This document shows, piece after piece, positions 10,624-22,199 of a stretch of 64,000 nucleotides of DNA. Position 1 is the stretch's first letter. Each line of letters begins with the position of its first letter. The notes below the pieces were generated by a model. That model had not been told where the DNA came from and searched no databases. It was given only the letters and a program-made list of their open reading frames with translations. The position numbers and the translations under genes are program-made. The stretch lies in contig NZ_CP025785.1 in assembly GCF_003076595.1 (NCBI RefSeq), forward strand, positions 4,454-68,453, written 5' to 3'. The DNA comes from Candidatus Borreliella tachyglossi (GTDB lineage Bacteria > Spirochaetota > Spirochaetia > Borreliales > Borreliaceae).

Positions 10624-11589
10624 ATGAAAAAAAAACGGAATAAATGGAAAAGAATAAAGTATAAAATTAAATTTATTATATTAAGAATACTCAGAAAACA
10701 GCTGAAAAACATCTTTAAAGACCCCAAGTTAATAATGCTTAGTACATTGCAAATAACTATTGGATCTCTTTTGATGGCAGTATCTACAAATATTTTATAT
10801 ATACCACACGAGCTCTTAAGTGGCGGCATTTCTGGAATTGCGTTAATGCTTCATTATCTTTTAAACTTCAACCTAGGGTTCACAATATTCATACTCAATG
10901 TTCCATTATTCATCATTGGAATTAAATTTTTAAACATAACATTTGTAATGCAAAGTTGGATTGCAATGGGTTTATATTCCATTATGGTTAATTATTCGCA
11001 ATTTTTACAAGGCAAAGTGCACATCAATGACATGATGCTTGTATCAATTTTAGCTGGACTCATTTCAGGTCTTGGTCTTGGTTTAGTCTTCAGAGCAAAA
11101 GGATCCTCGGGTGGCTCAGATATCATTTCCATGATAATTAAAGAAAAATATTCAATTAGTATTGGAACTACAAACTTCCTCATCAACCTTGCGATACTAT
11201 TAATCGCAGCGGCCTTTTTCAATATTGAAATAGCTCTTTATACCTTAGTAGCTTCATTTGTAACAGCTATAATGACAGACAAGACAAGTGTGGGATTTGG
11301 CCATCAAAAAGCAATGCTTATTATCTCAGATAAGGGCAAAGAAATATCTTATTTGATTACCAATAAATTAAAAGTAGCAGCCACATTAATTGATGGAAAA
11401 GGTGCTTGGGCTGGAAATGATAAAACTATAGTTTTTGTAGTAATTCCAACAATGCGTATGGCGAGAATTAAATATATTTCCCAAAAGATTGATCCTAACT
11501 GCTTTATTGCAGTACTTAACACAAACGAAATAACTGGCGGTAAAAAAATTATTGAGTCTATTACAAATAAACAAGATATTGAAACTTAA
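10624..11589 (+). CDS. YitT-family (DUF161/DUF2179) membrane protein
   Basis: A 321-residue protein with a very basic N-terminal tail, about six membrane helices, and a C-terminal soluble DUF2179-type domain. The glycine-rich segments LLSGGISGIA and KGSSGGSDIIS are characteristic of the YitT family. Transport is assumed but the substrate is unknown. It is transcribed alone and converges with rluD with a 4-base overlap. The upstream region has no strong Shine-Dalgarno sequence. Confidence 0.85.
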   Translation: MKKKRNKWKRIKYKIKFIILRILRKQLKNIFKDPKLIMLSTLQITIGSLLMAVSTNILYIPHELLSGGISGIALMLHYLLNFNLGFTIFILNVPLFIIGIKFLNITFVMQSWIAMGLYSIMVNYSQFLQGKVHINDMMLVSILAGLISGLGLGLVFRAKGSSGGSDIISMIIKEKYSISIGTTNFLINLAILLIAAAFFNIEIALYTLVASFVTAIMTDKTSVGFGHQKAMLIISDKGKEISYLITNKLKVAATLIDGKGAWAGNDKTIVFVVIPTMRMARIKYISQKIDPNCFIAVLNTNEITGGKKIIESITNKQDIET

Positions 11590-12566
11590 AATTCATCTAA
11601 AATTGCAATAAAATCACTAACAAGCACACTTAGTTCTTTCTTGCAGTAAAATATCGATAAAAAGTCAATAAACCTCTGTGGAAAGTCTGAAACGAATTTT
11701 TTTGCATAGTCTTCCTGAATATTAATTTCAAGCTTGAAAGAATGAAGCATTAAAGATACCTCTCTAAATTCTTTATCCAATCTACTGTAAATACTATCTC
11801 CTAATATTGGATGATTTAAATGTTTCATATGAACTCTTAACTGATGCGTACGCCCAGTTTTAGGCTTGAGAGCTACCAAGGAATAGTTGCCCACCTTAGT
11901 TAATACTTTATATTCAGTTAATGCCTTTTTACCCCCATTATTATGTACGATAAACTTTTTTCTATCATTTTTATCTCTATCTATAAAAGTCTCAATAATA
12001 CCAGAATGAATTTTTAAATTACCTTTAACAATTGCAAGATACACTTTCTTGACAACTCTTTCCTTAAACTGCTTAGACAAAAAATTTAAAGTCGTCAAAT
12101 TCTTAGCACAAATTAATACGCCCGATGTTTCTTTATCTAGCCTATGAACAATGCCAGGTCTCATTTTATCCTCTTTAAAATTATCTTCTATACCTGAGAC
12201 ATGATGTAGAAGAAAATTTACAACAGTATTCTCAAAGTTAGACACACCAGGATGACTGACAATACCTTGAGGTTTATTTATGACAATAAGATTCATATCT
12301 TCATAAAGAATGCTAATAGGTAAATTTAAAGGACTTATAGATTCTAGTAAGTCAATCTCTTCATTAAATTCTATTAATATTCTATCGTTCACAAAAACAG
12401 GCTTTGACAACTTTACTGATACAAAAACACCGAAATTGTTTTTGAAGGCTTTTACCTCTCTTCTTTTAATTTGACTTCTAGTAAAAATACACAAATTTTC
12501 AGATAAATAAATATCTAATCTTTGAGCATCTTCCTTTACAATAAACTCTTTCTGTATTTTTTTCAT
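11586..12566 (-). CDS. rluD: RluD-type ribosomal large subunit pseudouridine synthase
   Basis: Has an N-terminal S4 RNA-binding domain (about residues 12-70), then the catalytic RluA-family domain with the HRLDKETSG motif that contains the catalytic Asp, and a downstream KTGRTHQLRVH segment. The C-terminal ~40 residues extend beyond the usual end. Assignment to RluD rather than RluC or RluA rests on the S4 domain and length (326 residues) and is less certain than the family. It starts directly after the stop of the upstream membrane protein gene. Confidence 0.9.
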   Translation of the reverse strand: MKKIQKEFIVKEDAQRLDIYLSENLCIFTRSQIKRREVKAFKNNFGVFVSVKLSKPVFVNDRILIEFNEEIDLLESISPLNLPISILYEDMNLIVINKPQGIVSHPGVSNFENTVVNFLLHHVSGIEDNFKEDKMRPGIVHRLDKETSGVLICAKNLTTLNFLSKQFKERVVKKVYLAIVKGNLKIHSGIIETFIDRDKNDRKKFIVHNNGGKKALTEYKVLTKVGNYSLVALKPKTGRTHQLRVHMKHLNHPILGDSIYSRLDKEFREVSLMLHSFKLEINIQEDYAKKFVSDFPQRFIDFLSIFYCKKELSVLVSDFIAILDEF

Positions 12567-13076
12567 TTACTGTAACAATAAATCAATCAAGGCAATCACT
12601 AAAGATATTGCTAATCCAGCTGATGCTGATATCATAAACTTTTTCAAAGTTTCATCCTTCGGAAACTTAAAACCACTTGAAAAAGGATATGGAAGATACT
12701 TTGAATCCATGTTATTCTGAAAATAATAAGATAAATCAAAAAAAAACAAACTCACAAATAAAGCTATAGGAAAAGTACCAACGCTAATTGCTGAAAACCT
12801 AAACGCTTTTTTTCCCCAATGAGATTCAATAGTCTTTTCTACATTTAAATTTTCATTTTCTTGAATATTTTTATAAAGAAAGTCATCATCTTTAGTTGCA
12901 AGTTTCGCAAAAACTGTATCTTCAAAATTAATATAATTTTCACTGAAAGAGATAAATTCTTTCAGTGAAAACTTTTGATTTAAATCTAGATACTCAAGTT
13001 CAAGTTTGGAATATACTAAAGATTTTGAATAAAGAATGCAAACATTAAAAAGCAAGAACAGCAATCTAATAATCAT
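12567..13076 (-). CDS. Hypothetical membrane protein
   Basis: 169 residues with an N-terminal signal-like helix, a polar middle, and two hydrophobic segments near residues 97-117 and 148-168. No recognisable domain or catalytic motif is visible. It lies between pfp (7-base gap) and rluD (abutting), so it is probably co-transcribed with them. The function is unknown. Confidence 0.65.
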   Translation of the reverse strand: MIIRLLFLLFNVCILYSKSLVYSKLELEYLDLNQKFSLKEFISFSENYINFEDTVFAKLATKDDDFLYKNIQENENLNVEKTIESHWGKKAFRFSAISVGTFPIALFVSLFFFDLSYYFQNNMDSKYLPYPFSSGFKFPKDETLKKFMISASAGLAISLVIALIDLLLQ

Positions 13077-13083
13077 AAATACT

Positions 13084-14772
<1,689 letters not shown>

Positions 14773-14834
14773 TCAAATTACTCTTAAATATTAAAATAAT
14801 TAAGAATTAATATCTACATATAATTTAAAATTAA

Positions 14835-14849
14835 AGTAGGATCACCCTA
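14835..14849 (-). terminator. Probable Rho-independent terminator after ruvB
   Basis: On the minus strand, GTAGG-GTGAT-CCTAC forms a 5-bp stem with a 5-base loop followed by TTTAATTTT, about 50 bases past the ruvB stop. The stem is short but is the only GC-rich inverted repeat in this 149-base gap. No remnant of another coding region was recognised in the gap. Confidence 0.45.
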
Positions 14850-14897
14850 CGCAAAACCTTTGTATTTATCGCCAAATTATTAACTTGGATGAGCAGA

Positions 14898-15956
14898 TTA
14901 AAATAAAATCTCCTGATCTCCATTTTGCTCACTATCCCAATTATTATGGTCATTTCTATTCATATTTAAATGTGAATACGCAAAGTCAGTAGCCTTGCGT
15001 CCTCTGCTAGTACGCTCAATTAGACCCTTTAAAATAAGATAAGGTTCATAAAAATCTTCAAGAGAATCAGCTGTCTCACCAACAGAAATCGCTAAAGTTT
15101 CAACACCAACAGGTCCACCCTTAAATTTCAATATTAAATTCTTTAAAATATTTCTATCCTGTTCATCAAGTCCCTCATTATCAATTTTTAACATTTCAAG
15201 CCCAGAACTCACAATATTCTCTGTAATCAAATTATAACCACCAACTTGAGCGTAGTCTCTCATCCGCCTTAAAATCCTATTTGCCACACGAGGAGTGCCT
15301 CTTGAACTTTTTGCAAGAAGCAAGGCAGCTTTAGCTTCCAATTGAACATTTAAAATAACAGAATTTCTTTTTATTATCTTTACAAGCTCATCTTCATTGT
15401 AAAGCTCAAATCTAGACGCAATTCCAAATCTTGCATAAAGTGGTGATGCCACCTTTCCTGGTTTCGTAGTAGCACCGATTAAAGTAAATTTAGGAATTGG
15501 AATTCTTACAGTTCTTGCAGCAGGACCCTGTCCGATTACCCAATCTATCTCATAATCTTCCATTGCCATATAAAGCATCTCTTCTATTACAGGCTTAAGT
15601 CTATGTATTTCATCAATAAATAAAACACTCTTATCATCAAGGGTTGTCAAGATACCAACAATATCCTTTGGCTTATCAAGAGCTGGAGCTGAAGTAATCT
15701 TAATTATAGCATTCATTTCAAAAGCAATAATACTAGCAAGAGTAGTCTTACCAAGACCTGGAGGACCACTTAAAAACACATGGTCAAGTGCCTCATTTCT
15801 CTCCTTAGATGCCGTTATAAAAATATTTAAGTTTTCCTTAATGTGGGGTTGTCCTGCAAAATCTTTAAGGGACTTTGGCCTAAGTTCGCCTTCATTTCTA
15901 TCATAAAGAATATTCTTGTCAGAACTTAAAAAATTAGACCTCTCTTCTAAATCCAT
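14898..15956 (-). CDS. ruvB: Holliday junction branch migration ATPase RuvB
   Basis: Hexameric AAA+ motor that drives branch migration with RuvA. Walker [10 protein letters not shown], Walker B FIDEIHR, the sensor 1 region and the arginine-finger segment GPAARTVR are present, with the winged-helix C-terminal domain at the end. The 352-residue length is normal. An AGGAGAGG Shine-Dalgarno sequence precedes the ATG. It follows ruvA after 46 bases. Confidence 0.97.
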   Translation of the reverse strand: MDLEERSNFLSSDKNILYDRNEGELRPKSLKDFAGQPHIKENLNIFITASKERNEALDHVFLSGPPGLGKTTLASIIAFEMNAIIKITSAPALDKPKDIVGILTTLDDKSVLFIDEIHRLKPVIEEMLYMAMEDYEIDWVIGQGPAARTVRIPIPKFTLIGATTKPGKVASPLYARFGIASRFELYNEDELVKIIKRNSVILNVQLEAKAALLLAKSSRGTPRVANRILRRMRDYAQVGGYNLITENIVSSGLEMLKIDNEGLDEQDRNILKNLILKFKGGPVGVETLAISVGETADSLEDFYEPYLILKGLIERTSRGRKATDFAYSHLNMNRNDHNNWDSEQNGDQEILF

Positions 15957-16002
15957 TAAGCCTCTCCTACTTTACTAAACACTCATCGTAATTATCCACC
16001 AT

Positions 16003-16593
16003 TTAACTTGAAAGCCTTTTTAAGGTTTCTCTGAATAAAAATTGCTCTTGATCAATTTCTCTTAGCATTAAAAATTCATCAGTACCCAAAATTTCCCTAA
16101 TTTTAGCTACAACAATCTTTCTATCAAAACCCATATTCACAATTGACTGTTCAAGATCTTTAAATTTTAATATATCTGCAGCCAGTTCATCGGGTTTCAC
16201 AAGTTTTCCTCGAAGTTTTAAAAATATCTTACCAGCCGTTTTAGTTCCAATTCCCTTAACCCTAGAAACAAGCTTAACATCCTCTCTTTCAATTGCATCT
16301 CTAAATTCACTGTATTTGATGCCAGATAGTATTCTTAAAGCCGCTCTTGGTCCTATTCCATCAACAGTAATAAGTTCCTCAAAAATTTCTCTCTCGGATA
16401 CATTTAAAAATCCAAAAAGTTTAATTTCATCCTCCCTCAGGTGAAGATAAGTTAATATTTCAGCATCTTCTAGTAAATTTAATGTTGCCATATAAAAAGA
16501 ACTAACTAAAATCTCAAATTCAAAAGGAATCGCCGCAATGATAATACTGGATTCTCTTTTTTCTACAACTTTACCATAAATCTTATTGACCAT
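16003..16593 (-). CDS. ruvA: Holliday junction DNA-binding protein RuvA
   Basis: Tetrameric junction-binding protein. It has an N-terminal OB fold (about residues 1-62), then tandem helix-hairpin-helix motifs with VDGIGPRAA and VKGIGTKTA, and a C-terminal three-helix domain that contacts RuvB. At 196 residues it is standard. It is encoded just upstream of ruvB and diverges from the secreted propeller gene. Confidence 0.96.
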   Translation of the reverse strand: MVNKIYGKVVEKRESSIIIAAIPFEFEILVSSFYMATLNLLEDAEILTYLHLREDEIKLFGFLNVSEREIFEELITVDGIGPRAALRILSGIKYSEFRDAIEREDVKLVSRVKGIGTKTAGKIFLKLRGKLVKPDELAADILKFKDLEQSIVNMGFDRKIVVAKIREILGTDEFLMLREIDQEQFLFRETLKRLSS

Positions 16594-16650
16594 ATAAGTA
16601 AATTATATTATATCAATAATTGAAAATTCATCTTATTTTTATTTATTAAT

Positions 16651-16661
16651 TGCTATATACT
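16651..16661 (+). promoter_or_regulatory. Candidate extended -10 promoter for the propeller gene
   Basis: TGCTATATACT lies 35 bases upstream of the ATG at 16696; TATACT is at 16656-16661. An AGAGAG Shine-Dalgarno-like run precedes the start. No good -35 box was seen. Confidence 0.35.
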
Positions 16662-16695
16662 TAATAGATATTCAATTAATAAAGAGAGTCACAGT

Positions 16696-17823
16696 ATGAA
16701 AAATAAGATTTTTATGGGTTATTTCGTGTTTATGTTGCCCCTATTAAGCTTCCCAACAAGTTTAGAGTCTAAAGTAAGCACCTTAAAAGTTCCAAATGGA
16801 TTTCAAGTTGAAATCTTCATAGATAACATTGAAAAACCTCGAGGCCTTACTAGTGATCATAACGGAAACATTTTCATAGGATCTTCAAGTCATTTTGCCT
16901 ATCTTGTAACAAAGGATAAAAATATTTACACTATTGCTTCAAACCTTACAAATCCAATAGGTATAGCTTACTTTGACAACAAGTTGTACATTTCATCAGT
17001 AGATAAGATTTATGTTGTTCAGGATGTCGCAAAAGAGATAGAAAATACTCTAAATATTAAGAAAGCCTATAAATGGAGGCTAGAAGAATTTGTTAGATTG
17101 CCAAATACAAGTTCAAAAAAACACACAGGTAAATACATAAAGGTAGACACTCAAAGTAAAAAATTAATAATCAACATCGGTTCTCCTGCCAATTCTAGGA
17201 TCCCTGAGGAAGAGCATGAAGCTATATTATTAGGAGTTGACCTTGAGACTAAAGAAAAAATTGTAATGGCTTATGGTGTTAGAAATTCAGTAGGATTTGA
17301 TTTTCATCCAAGTGATAACTTCCTATACTTTAGCGATAACGGACGAGATAATCTAGGTGATAATCTACCTCCAGATGAGATTAATGTAGTGGCTAAATAT
17401 GGCGCACATTTTGGGTTTCCATACATGTTTGGCAAAAATGGAAAAGATCCTGCATTTTCAAGTAAAGCTCCCAAAAACATTGATTTTGTACCTCCTATTT
17501 ATGAACTTCCTGCACATGTAGCACCTCTGGGAATACATTTCTACAAAGGAAATATATTCCCAGATGAATATAAAAACAAATTGTTTATTGCTGAACATGG
17601 ATCATGGAATAGATCAATTCCTGTTGGATATAGAATAACAACCCTAGATATTAATCCAACCACAAAGGCTGCAACTAATTATAAGGTTTTTCTAGCTGGA
17701 TTTCTAGATTCTAATGGTTCCAAAACCGGAAGACCCGTTGATATCATCACTTACTGGGATGGCTCAATTTTATTCTCAGATGACTTTGGAAACAACATTT
17801 ACAGGATATACTATAAAAATTGA
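16696..17823 (+). CDS. Secreted PQQ/sorbosone dehydrogenase-like beta-propeller protein
   Basis: 375 residues with an N-terminal signal peptide (about residues 1-25) and a beta-propeller of the soluble glucose/sorbosone dehydrogenase fold. Recognisable segments are KHTGKYIKVD, the YGVRNSVGFDFHP strand and the FSDNGRDN loop, equivalent to sites around PQQ and calcium in the family. Whether it uses PQQ is unknown, and Borrelia is not known to make PQQ, so the enzymatic role is doubtful. It lies on the opposite strand between ruvA and ruvC, and its 3' end overlaps ruvC by 13 bases. Confidence 0.8.
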   Translation: MKNKIFMGYFVFMLPLLSFPTSLESKVSTLKVPNGFQVEIFIDNIEKPRGLTSDHNGNIFIGSSSHFAYLVTKDKNIYTIASNLTNPIGIAYFDNKLYISSVDKIYVVQDVAKEIENTLNIKKAYKWRLEEFVRLPNTSSKKHTGKYIKVDTQSKKLIINIGSPANSRIPEEEHEAILLGVDLETKEKIVMAYGVRNSVGFDFHPSDNFLYFSDNGRDNLGDNLPPDEINVVAKYGAHFGFPYMFGKNGKDPAFSSKAPKNIDFVPPIYELPAHVAPLGIHFYKGNIFPDEYKNKLFIAEHGSWNRSIPVGYRITTLDINPTTKAATNYKVFLAGFLDSNGSKTGRPVDIITYWDGSILFSDDFGNNIYRIYYKN

Positions 17824-18293
17824 TGGTTATTGCCATGACAAACGGCAAGTGCCAGCGCATCACTACTATGATCACTATTAAAATTGAAATCAGGTTTCAT
17901 TCCAAGTAATTTACTAATCATATATTTTACTTGATGCTTTTCAAGTCTACCAAATCCAGAAATTGAGTTTTTAACCTGTGTTGGAGTATATTCATAAAAA
18001 TTTATATTTTTTAAAGCAAGAGTTAAAATGATAGCTCCTCGTGCCTCAGCTACTCTTATCGCCGTTTTTTTATTTTTAGCAAAATAAATATCTTCAATGC
18101 TTGCAACATTAGGTCTGAACCTATCAATAACCATGCCAAGTTCATCAGAAATTAATTTGATTCTATCTTTTAAAGGCATAGAAGACCTGGTTATGACTGT
18201 TCCATCTTGAACATACATATGCCTACTATTTTCCTTATCCAAAACGCCCCAACCCACATTCGCAAGACCAGGATCAATCCCTAATATTCTCAT
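17811..18293 (-). CDS. ruvC: Holliday junction resolvase RuvC
   Basis: A 160-residue RNase H-fold endonuclease that cleaves Holliday junctions. The start MRILGIDPGLANVGWG gives catalytic D7; E67 is in SIEDIYFAKN; His142 and D145 lie in HSSDALALA. A His at the third position is also known from T. thermophilus RuvC, so the active site looks complete. The basic KNSISGFG and KHQV segments also match. It lies 26 bases downstream of yebC, the conserved yebC-ruvC-ruvA-ruvB neighbourhood, here interrupted by the propeller gene. I recall B. burgdorferi as lacking ruvC. Confidence 0.95.
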   Translation of the reverse strand: MRILGIDPGLANVGWGVLDKENSRHMYVQDGTVITRSSMPLKDRIKLISDELGMVIDRFRPNVASIEDIYFAKNKKTAIRVAEARGAIILTLALKNINFYEYTPTQVKNSISGFGRLEKHQVKYMISKLLGMKPDFNFNSDHSSDALALAVCHGNNHQFL

Positions 18294-18319
18294 ATATTAA
18301 CAATAGTTTAATAGGTAAA

Positions 18320-19051
18320 TTAATCAATCTCATCAATAACTTCTAAATTATGAACAACTTCTTGTACATCATCAAAATCCTCCAATTTTTCAACCAAAGC
18401 AAGGATTTTGTCCATTCGATCTTTGCCTAAAGAAACTTTATTCTCAGGAATAAGAGCAATCTCTGCCATATCTTCCTCAAATTTACCTCTCAAAGCAGAT
18501 AAGATAGTTTCAAAACTCTCAGCACTTGTTATTATCTCTATCTCAGACCCTTCACTAGAAATATCTTCTGCACCAGACTCTAAAGCAGCCTCAATTATAT
18601 CATCTTCATGATACTTATCTAAGCTATAAGAAATCAACCCTTTCCTGTGAAACATATAAGATACAGAACCAGGAGCTCCAAGAGAACCTCCACCCTTAGT
18701 AAGAACGCTCCTTACATCACTTGCTGTTCTATTTTTATTATCAGTTAAACACTTAATTATTAGAGCTACCCCATGAGGAGCATAAGCCTCATAAGTCAAC
18801 TCAAAATATTCATCACCTGCAGTATCACCAACGCCCTTTTTTATTGCCTTTTCAATGTTGTCTTTAGGCATATTAGATACTCTTGCTTTGGTCACAGCAA
18901 ATCGCAATCTAGGATTAGATTCAATATCGCCCCCACCAATTTTAGCAGCAATGTTTATTTCTCTAATCAACTTAGTAAAAATTTTATTCCTCTTAGCATC
19001 AAGAGCACCTTTTTTCCTCTTGATGGTTGACCATTTACTATGACCAGACAT
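18320..19051 (-). CDS. yebC: YebC/TACO1-family protein
   Basis: Begins MSGHSKWSTIKRKK, the diagnostic YebC N-terminus, and includes the DNIEKAIKKG and AYAPHGVA segments. At 243 residues it is full length. The family has been described both as a transcriptional regulator and as a translation factor helping ribosomes through proline-rich stretches. It directly follows folD (adjacent bases) and precedes ruvC. Confidence 0.96.
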   Translation of the reverse strand: MSGHSKWSTIKRKKGALDAKRNKIFTKLIREINIAAKIGGGDIESNPRLRFAVTKARVSNMPKDNIEKAIKKGVGDTAGDEYFELTYEAYAPHGVALIIKCLTDNKNRTASDVRSVLTKGGGSLGAPGSVSYMFHRKGLISYSLDKYHEDDIIEAALESGAEDISSEGSEIEIITSAESFETILSALRGKFEEDMAEIALIPENKVSLGKDRMDKILALVEKLEDFDDVQEVVHNLEVIDEID

Positions 19052-19957
19052 TTAAACCTCCACCAACCTTTCTAACTTTTCCAAGACATCTCGTTTATTA
19101 TGGGCAATTAAGTATGCCTTAATTGTGTTAAACATCAACATAAGAACTGTAACAGGTCCAATCCCACCTCGTACAGGAGTAATAAACTTAACATATCCCT
19201 TAATCGCTTCAAAGTCTGCATCTCCCACAAGAATATTGCTACCTTCAATTTCTACCTCAGAAATACCAATATCAACAATATAAGGATTTCCAGAAATCAT
19301 GTTAGCATCTATTAATTTGGGCTTACCAACAGCAGAAATAATAATATCTGCCTGTCTCACATAAACATCTAAGTAAGTACTCTTACTATGGCAAGTGATT
19401 ACAGTTGCATTATAAGGTTTACAAGAAAGCAAGATAGAAATAGGCCTCCCAACAAGAGGACTTCTCCCAATAACAACAACAGTCTTACCAGAGGTCTCTA
19501 TACCCTTATCAAACAAAACCTTAAGTACAGCAAGAGCTGTACAAGGAACAAATCCTTCTCTATCACCTAAAACTAACTTGCCCAAATTAATAGCAGAAAG
19601 CCCATCTACATCCTTTGTATGTAATATTTTACTTAGAACCATATTAACATCTATTTTCTCGGCAAGAGGTAATTGAACAATAATTCCATCGGTAGTTTCA
19701 TTCAAATTCTCAGATTCAATTAATTGTAAAATATTGTCTTGTCCTATATTCCCAGATAGCTTAATAACACAAAAATTAATACCAATCTCTTTCGATACTC
19801 GCTCTTTAACAGAGATATAAAGCTTGCTCGCAGGGTCATCATTTGCCAAAATCGCTTTTAAAGAAATCTTATTTATTAAGCCATGATGAGTTAAAAACTC
19901 TTTTAATAATAAGTAATATTTTGCAGCAAAAAGTTTGCCATCAAAAACATCGCTCAA
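19052..19957 (-). CDS. folD: Bifunctional methylenetetrahydrofolate dehydrogenase/cyclohydrolase
   Basis: Interconverts 5,10-methylene- and 10-formyl-THF, supplying formyl groups for Fmt, which is also encoded in the window. The catalytic YxxxK appears as YISVK near residue 48. Substrate motifs VQLPL, KDVDGL and the NADP-binding VVIGRSPLVGRP are present. The C-terminal TPVRGGIGPVT is complete. The length is 301 residues. First gene of a folD-yebC-ruvC run. Confidence 0.96.
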   Translation of the reverse strand: MSDVFDGKLFAAKYYLLLKEFLTHHGLINKISLKAILANDDPASKLYISVKERVSKEIGINFCVIKLSGNIGQDNILQLIESENLNETTDGIIVQLPLAEKIDVNMVLSKILHTKDVDGLSAINLGKLVLGDREGFVPCTALAVLKVLFDKGIETSGKTVVVIGRSPLVGRPISILLSCKPYNATVITCHSKSTYLDVYVRQADIIISAVGKPKLIDANMISGNPYIVDIGISEVEIEGSNILVGDADFEAIKGYVKFITPVRGGIGPVTVLMLMFNTIKAYLIAHNKRDVLEKLERLVEV

Positions 19958-20111
19958 CTCAAACCCCCACTAACTTAAATCAAAGCATTATATATTATAC
20001 TTATATTGTAAATATAAATAAAGATAAATTTACACAGAAATTAATTGTAATAAAACCTATTTTCAAATATAATAACTCTTAAATAACTAATTTTTGAAAA
20101 AATGGAGAATA

Positions 20112-20747
20112 ATGAAAAAGAATTTTTCAATCACATTACTCTTACTGTTCTTGTTAAGTATAAATGTGGGGTCAATTGAAGCATATTCAATTGACCGGAA
20201 TGGAAATTCCATTATTGGGGTGGATTTAAGCTTGGGAGTACCTCTTTTTTATAATGATTTATCACAAATATTTTCTTCAAACCTGTACCCTGGAGGAATT
20301 GGGGCACTTAAATATCAATATCACATCTTAAGTAGCTTATCTATAGGTGTTGAGCTTAGGTACTTATTTAACTTTGACATTAATCATTCATTTAACTTAT
20401 TAAACCCAGATTCTGGCATAGGCAAAACACTTAGTATGGTACCTATCACGTTTTTAATAAACTATATCCTAGATATAGGAGAGCTTTTTCAGATACCCAT
20501 ATTTTCTAATATAGGATTTTCTTTAACCTCTTATGGAGATAAAAGTGATAGCATCTCAAATTTAAGAACTTTTGATGCAATGCCTGTAATTTCCATTGGT
20601 TCTGGGATTCTATGGAACTTCGACTACAAATGGGCTTTAGGAGTTACAACTTCATGGTGGACAATGCTTGAATTTGGGAATTTTCCCAAAATGGGTCATT
20701 TTTTTCTAGTATCGTTCGCAGTAATAGTAAATATAAATAAATTGTAG
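20112..20747 (+). CDS. Exported envelope protein of unknown function
   Basis: 211 residues from the ATG at 20112, which has a GGAG Shine-Dalgarno sequence 5 bases upstream. An in-frame TTG at 20094 would only add a charged tail ahead of the signal peptide and is less likely. The signal peptide is about residues 1-25. The mature part is rich in alternating beta-strand-like hydrophobic segments and aromatic ends, compatible with a small outer-membrane barrel, though no family was recognised. It is 6 bases upstream of the BAM-type lipoprotein gene. Confidence 0.7.
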   Translation: MKKNFSITLLLLFLLSINVGSIEAYSIDRNGNSIIGVDLSLGVPLFYNDLSQIFSSNLYPGGIGALKYQYHILSSLSIGVELRYLFNFDINHSFNLLNPDSGIGKTLSMVPITFLINYILDIGELFQIPIFSNIGFSLTSYGDKSDSISNLRTFDAMPVISIGSGILWNFDYKWALGVTTSWWTMLEFGNFPKMGHFFLVSFAVIVNINKL

Positions 20748-20753
20748 GTTAAT

Positions 20754-21782
20754 ATGGATAACAAAGGTTTGCAAAAATTCATGCTAATAATGCTAACATG
20801 GTTAGAGCTATCATGTTCAAGTGAATCTATTTTTTCTCAACTTAGTAAATTACAAAAAATAAATAGCGCTAATAATATTCTAGACAGTTCAAGTCCAAGT
20901 GGCATCTCATTAGTCAATGACACTCTATACATTGCAGCTATGCATTTATTTAAAAAAGAAAATGGAAATGTTGAAAGGGTAAATTTTAGCAATTCTTATG
21001 AATTTGTAATTGATCTTGTCAATTTATCAGGAACAACTCATCTATTAACTCAAAACAAAGATGGGAAATTAGAACTCTATACTCTTGAGGATCATGTTTG
21101 GAAATCTAAATTTATAAAGGATTTAAGTGCAATTAAATTTTTAAAATCTATAACCATAAGTGGTGTTCAATCTGCGTATATTCTAGCATCAAAAGAGGAT
21201 GGGAATCAAATAATTTTAGATATAAATGGCAATGATCACACTCCTAGCGGCATAAATAATGATGATAGATTTTATCAAATCTCTAATGATAGCAATTTAA
21301 TTACTGGAAGATCCTCAAAAATTTGGATATTAGGCGGGAGCTCTATAAGTGTCAACTCAAAAAATGAAATAATGCCAATAATAAATACAAATATCCGAGG
21401 GTCTAGAGAAACCCTAGTATTTACGGGAGGAGGATATGATACATCTGACAATAAATTCAGAATATATTCAAGCACAAATAATTACCAAGATTCAATATTC
21501 AATCGCGACGACATAGGAGATTTCATTGCATACTTTGCAAGAGAAGTTAATGGCACTATACTTATTGGTAGTAATAGTGGATTTGTAGAACTCGTTAAAG
21601 ATAAGGATACATTTATCCTTCAACCACCCTCACAATCTGTATCTCCAGGCTCATATAATGGTTCAAAATTAAGCAAAACAAGACTTAATGACATAATACC
21701 TATATCAAATGACATAATTTATATACTCACCCAAGGAAAAGGATTATGGAAAATTGAGAATAAAAATCTAACTAAAGAATAG
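20754..21782 (+). CDS. Lipoprotein, probable BAM-complex accessory (BB0028 orthologue)
   Basis: 342 residues with a hydrophobic leader and lipobox LELSC (Cys near residue 21), followed by a Ser-rich linker and a repeated beta-strand pattern consistent with a propeller. By order and type it corresponds to B. burgdorferi BB0028, reported as a lipoprotein partner of BamA. The role in outer-membrane protein assembly is taken from that work. Its 3' end overlaps the convergent DUF188 gene by 15 bases. Confidence 0.75.
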   Translation: MDNKGLQKFMLIMLTWLELSCSSESIFSQLSKLQKINSANNILDSSSPSGISLVNDTLYIAAMHLFKKENGNVERVNFSNSYEFVIDLVNLSGTTHLLTQNKDGKLELYTLEDHVWKSKFIKDLSAIKFLKSITISGVQSAYILASKEDGNQIILDINGNDHTPSGINNDDRFYQISNDSNLITGRSSKIWILGGSSISVNSKNEIMPIINTNIRGSRETLVFTGGGYDTSDNKFRIYSSTNNYQDSIFNRDDIGDFIAYFAREVNGTILIGSNSGFVELVKDKDTFILQPPSQSVSPGSYNGSKLSKTRLNDIIPISNDIIYILTQGKGLWKIENKNLTKE

Positions 21783-22199
21783 ACGATGAAAATTCGTTGC
21801 AAAATTTGAATATCTAGCTTTGCTTGACTCCCAATTAAAATACTTTTTAACTTTTAGATCTAAATTACTATTAATTTTAGATCTAAAGTACAAATAACTT
21901 ATATTATTGGTATTAAAAACCTGGCCCTCATCATTCATAACTTTAATTTCCAAATCTAATATATTCTTCACAAAGAATATATCCCTTGTAACTACAATAC
22001 TATTCCTATCAACTAGCTCCAAAATAAAAGAATCAACATTATCTACAACCTTAAAAACAGAATTTTTTGATCTCTCTAAATTTAAATATTTATTTGAAAC
22101 TAAAATAAGCTCCACATCTCTATCTAGCACAAAATTTTGTAAAAATTTTATTATCTTTAAATTACAAGAATCCGCATCAATAAAAATCTTATTTAACAA
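21768..22199 (-). CDS. DUF188 (YaiI/YqxD-like) PIN-related protein
   Basis: 143 residues. The [11 protein letters not shown] start matches the VDADACP motif of the DUF188 family, and SIVVTRDI and NDEGQVF match later acidic and glycine segments. The Cys and acidic residues are kept but the usual Pro after Cys is Asn. The family is PIN-like and suspected to be a nuclease; activity is unproven. It overlaps the upstream signal-peptidase paralogue by 11 bases. Confidence 0.75.
   Translation of the reverse strand: MLNKIFIDADSCNLKIIKFLQNFVLDRDVELILVSNKYLNLERSKNSVFKVVDNVDSFILELVDRNSIVVTRDIFFVKNILDLEIKVMNDEGQVFNTNNISYLYFRSKINSNLDLKVKKYFNWESSKARYSNFATNFHRLFFS

Noticed and set aside
20094..20111. TTG start adding six residues to the envelope protein
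   Set aside because: The ATG at 20112 has a GGAG at proper spacing and begins a normal signal peptide.
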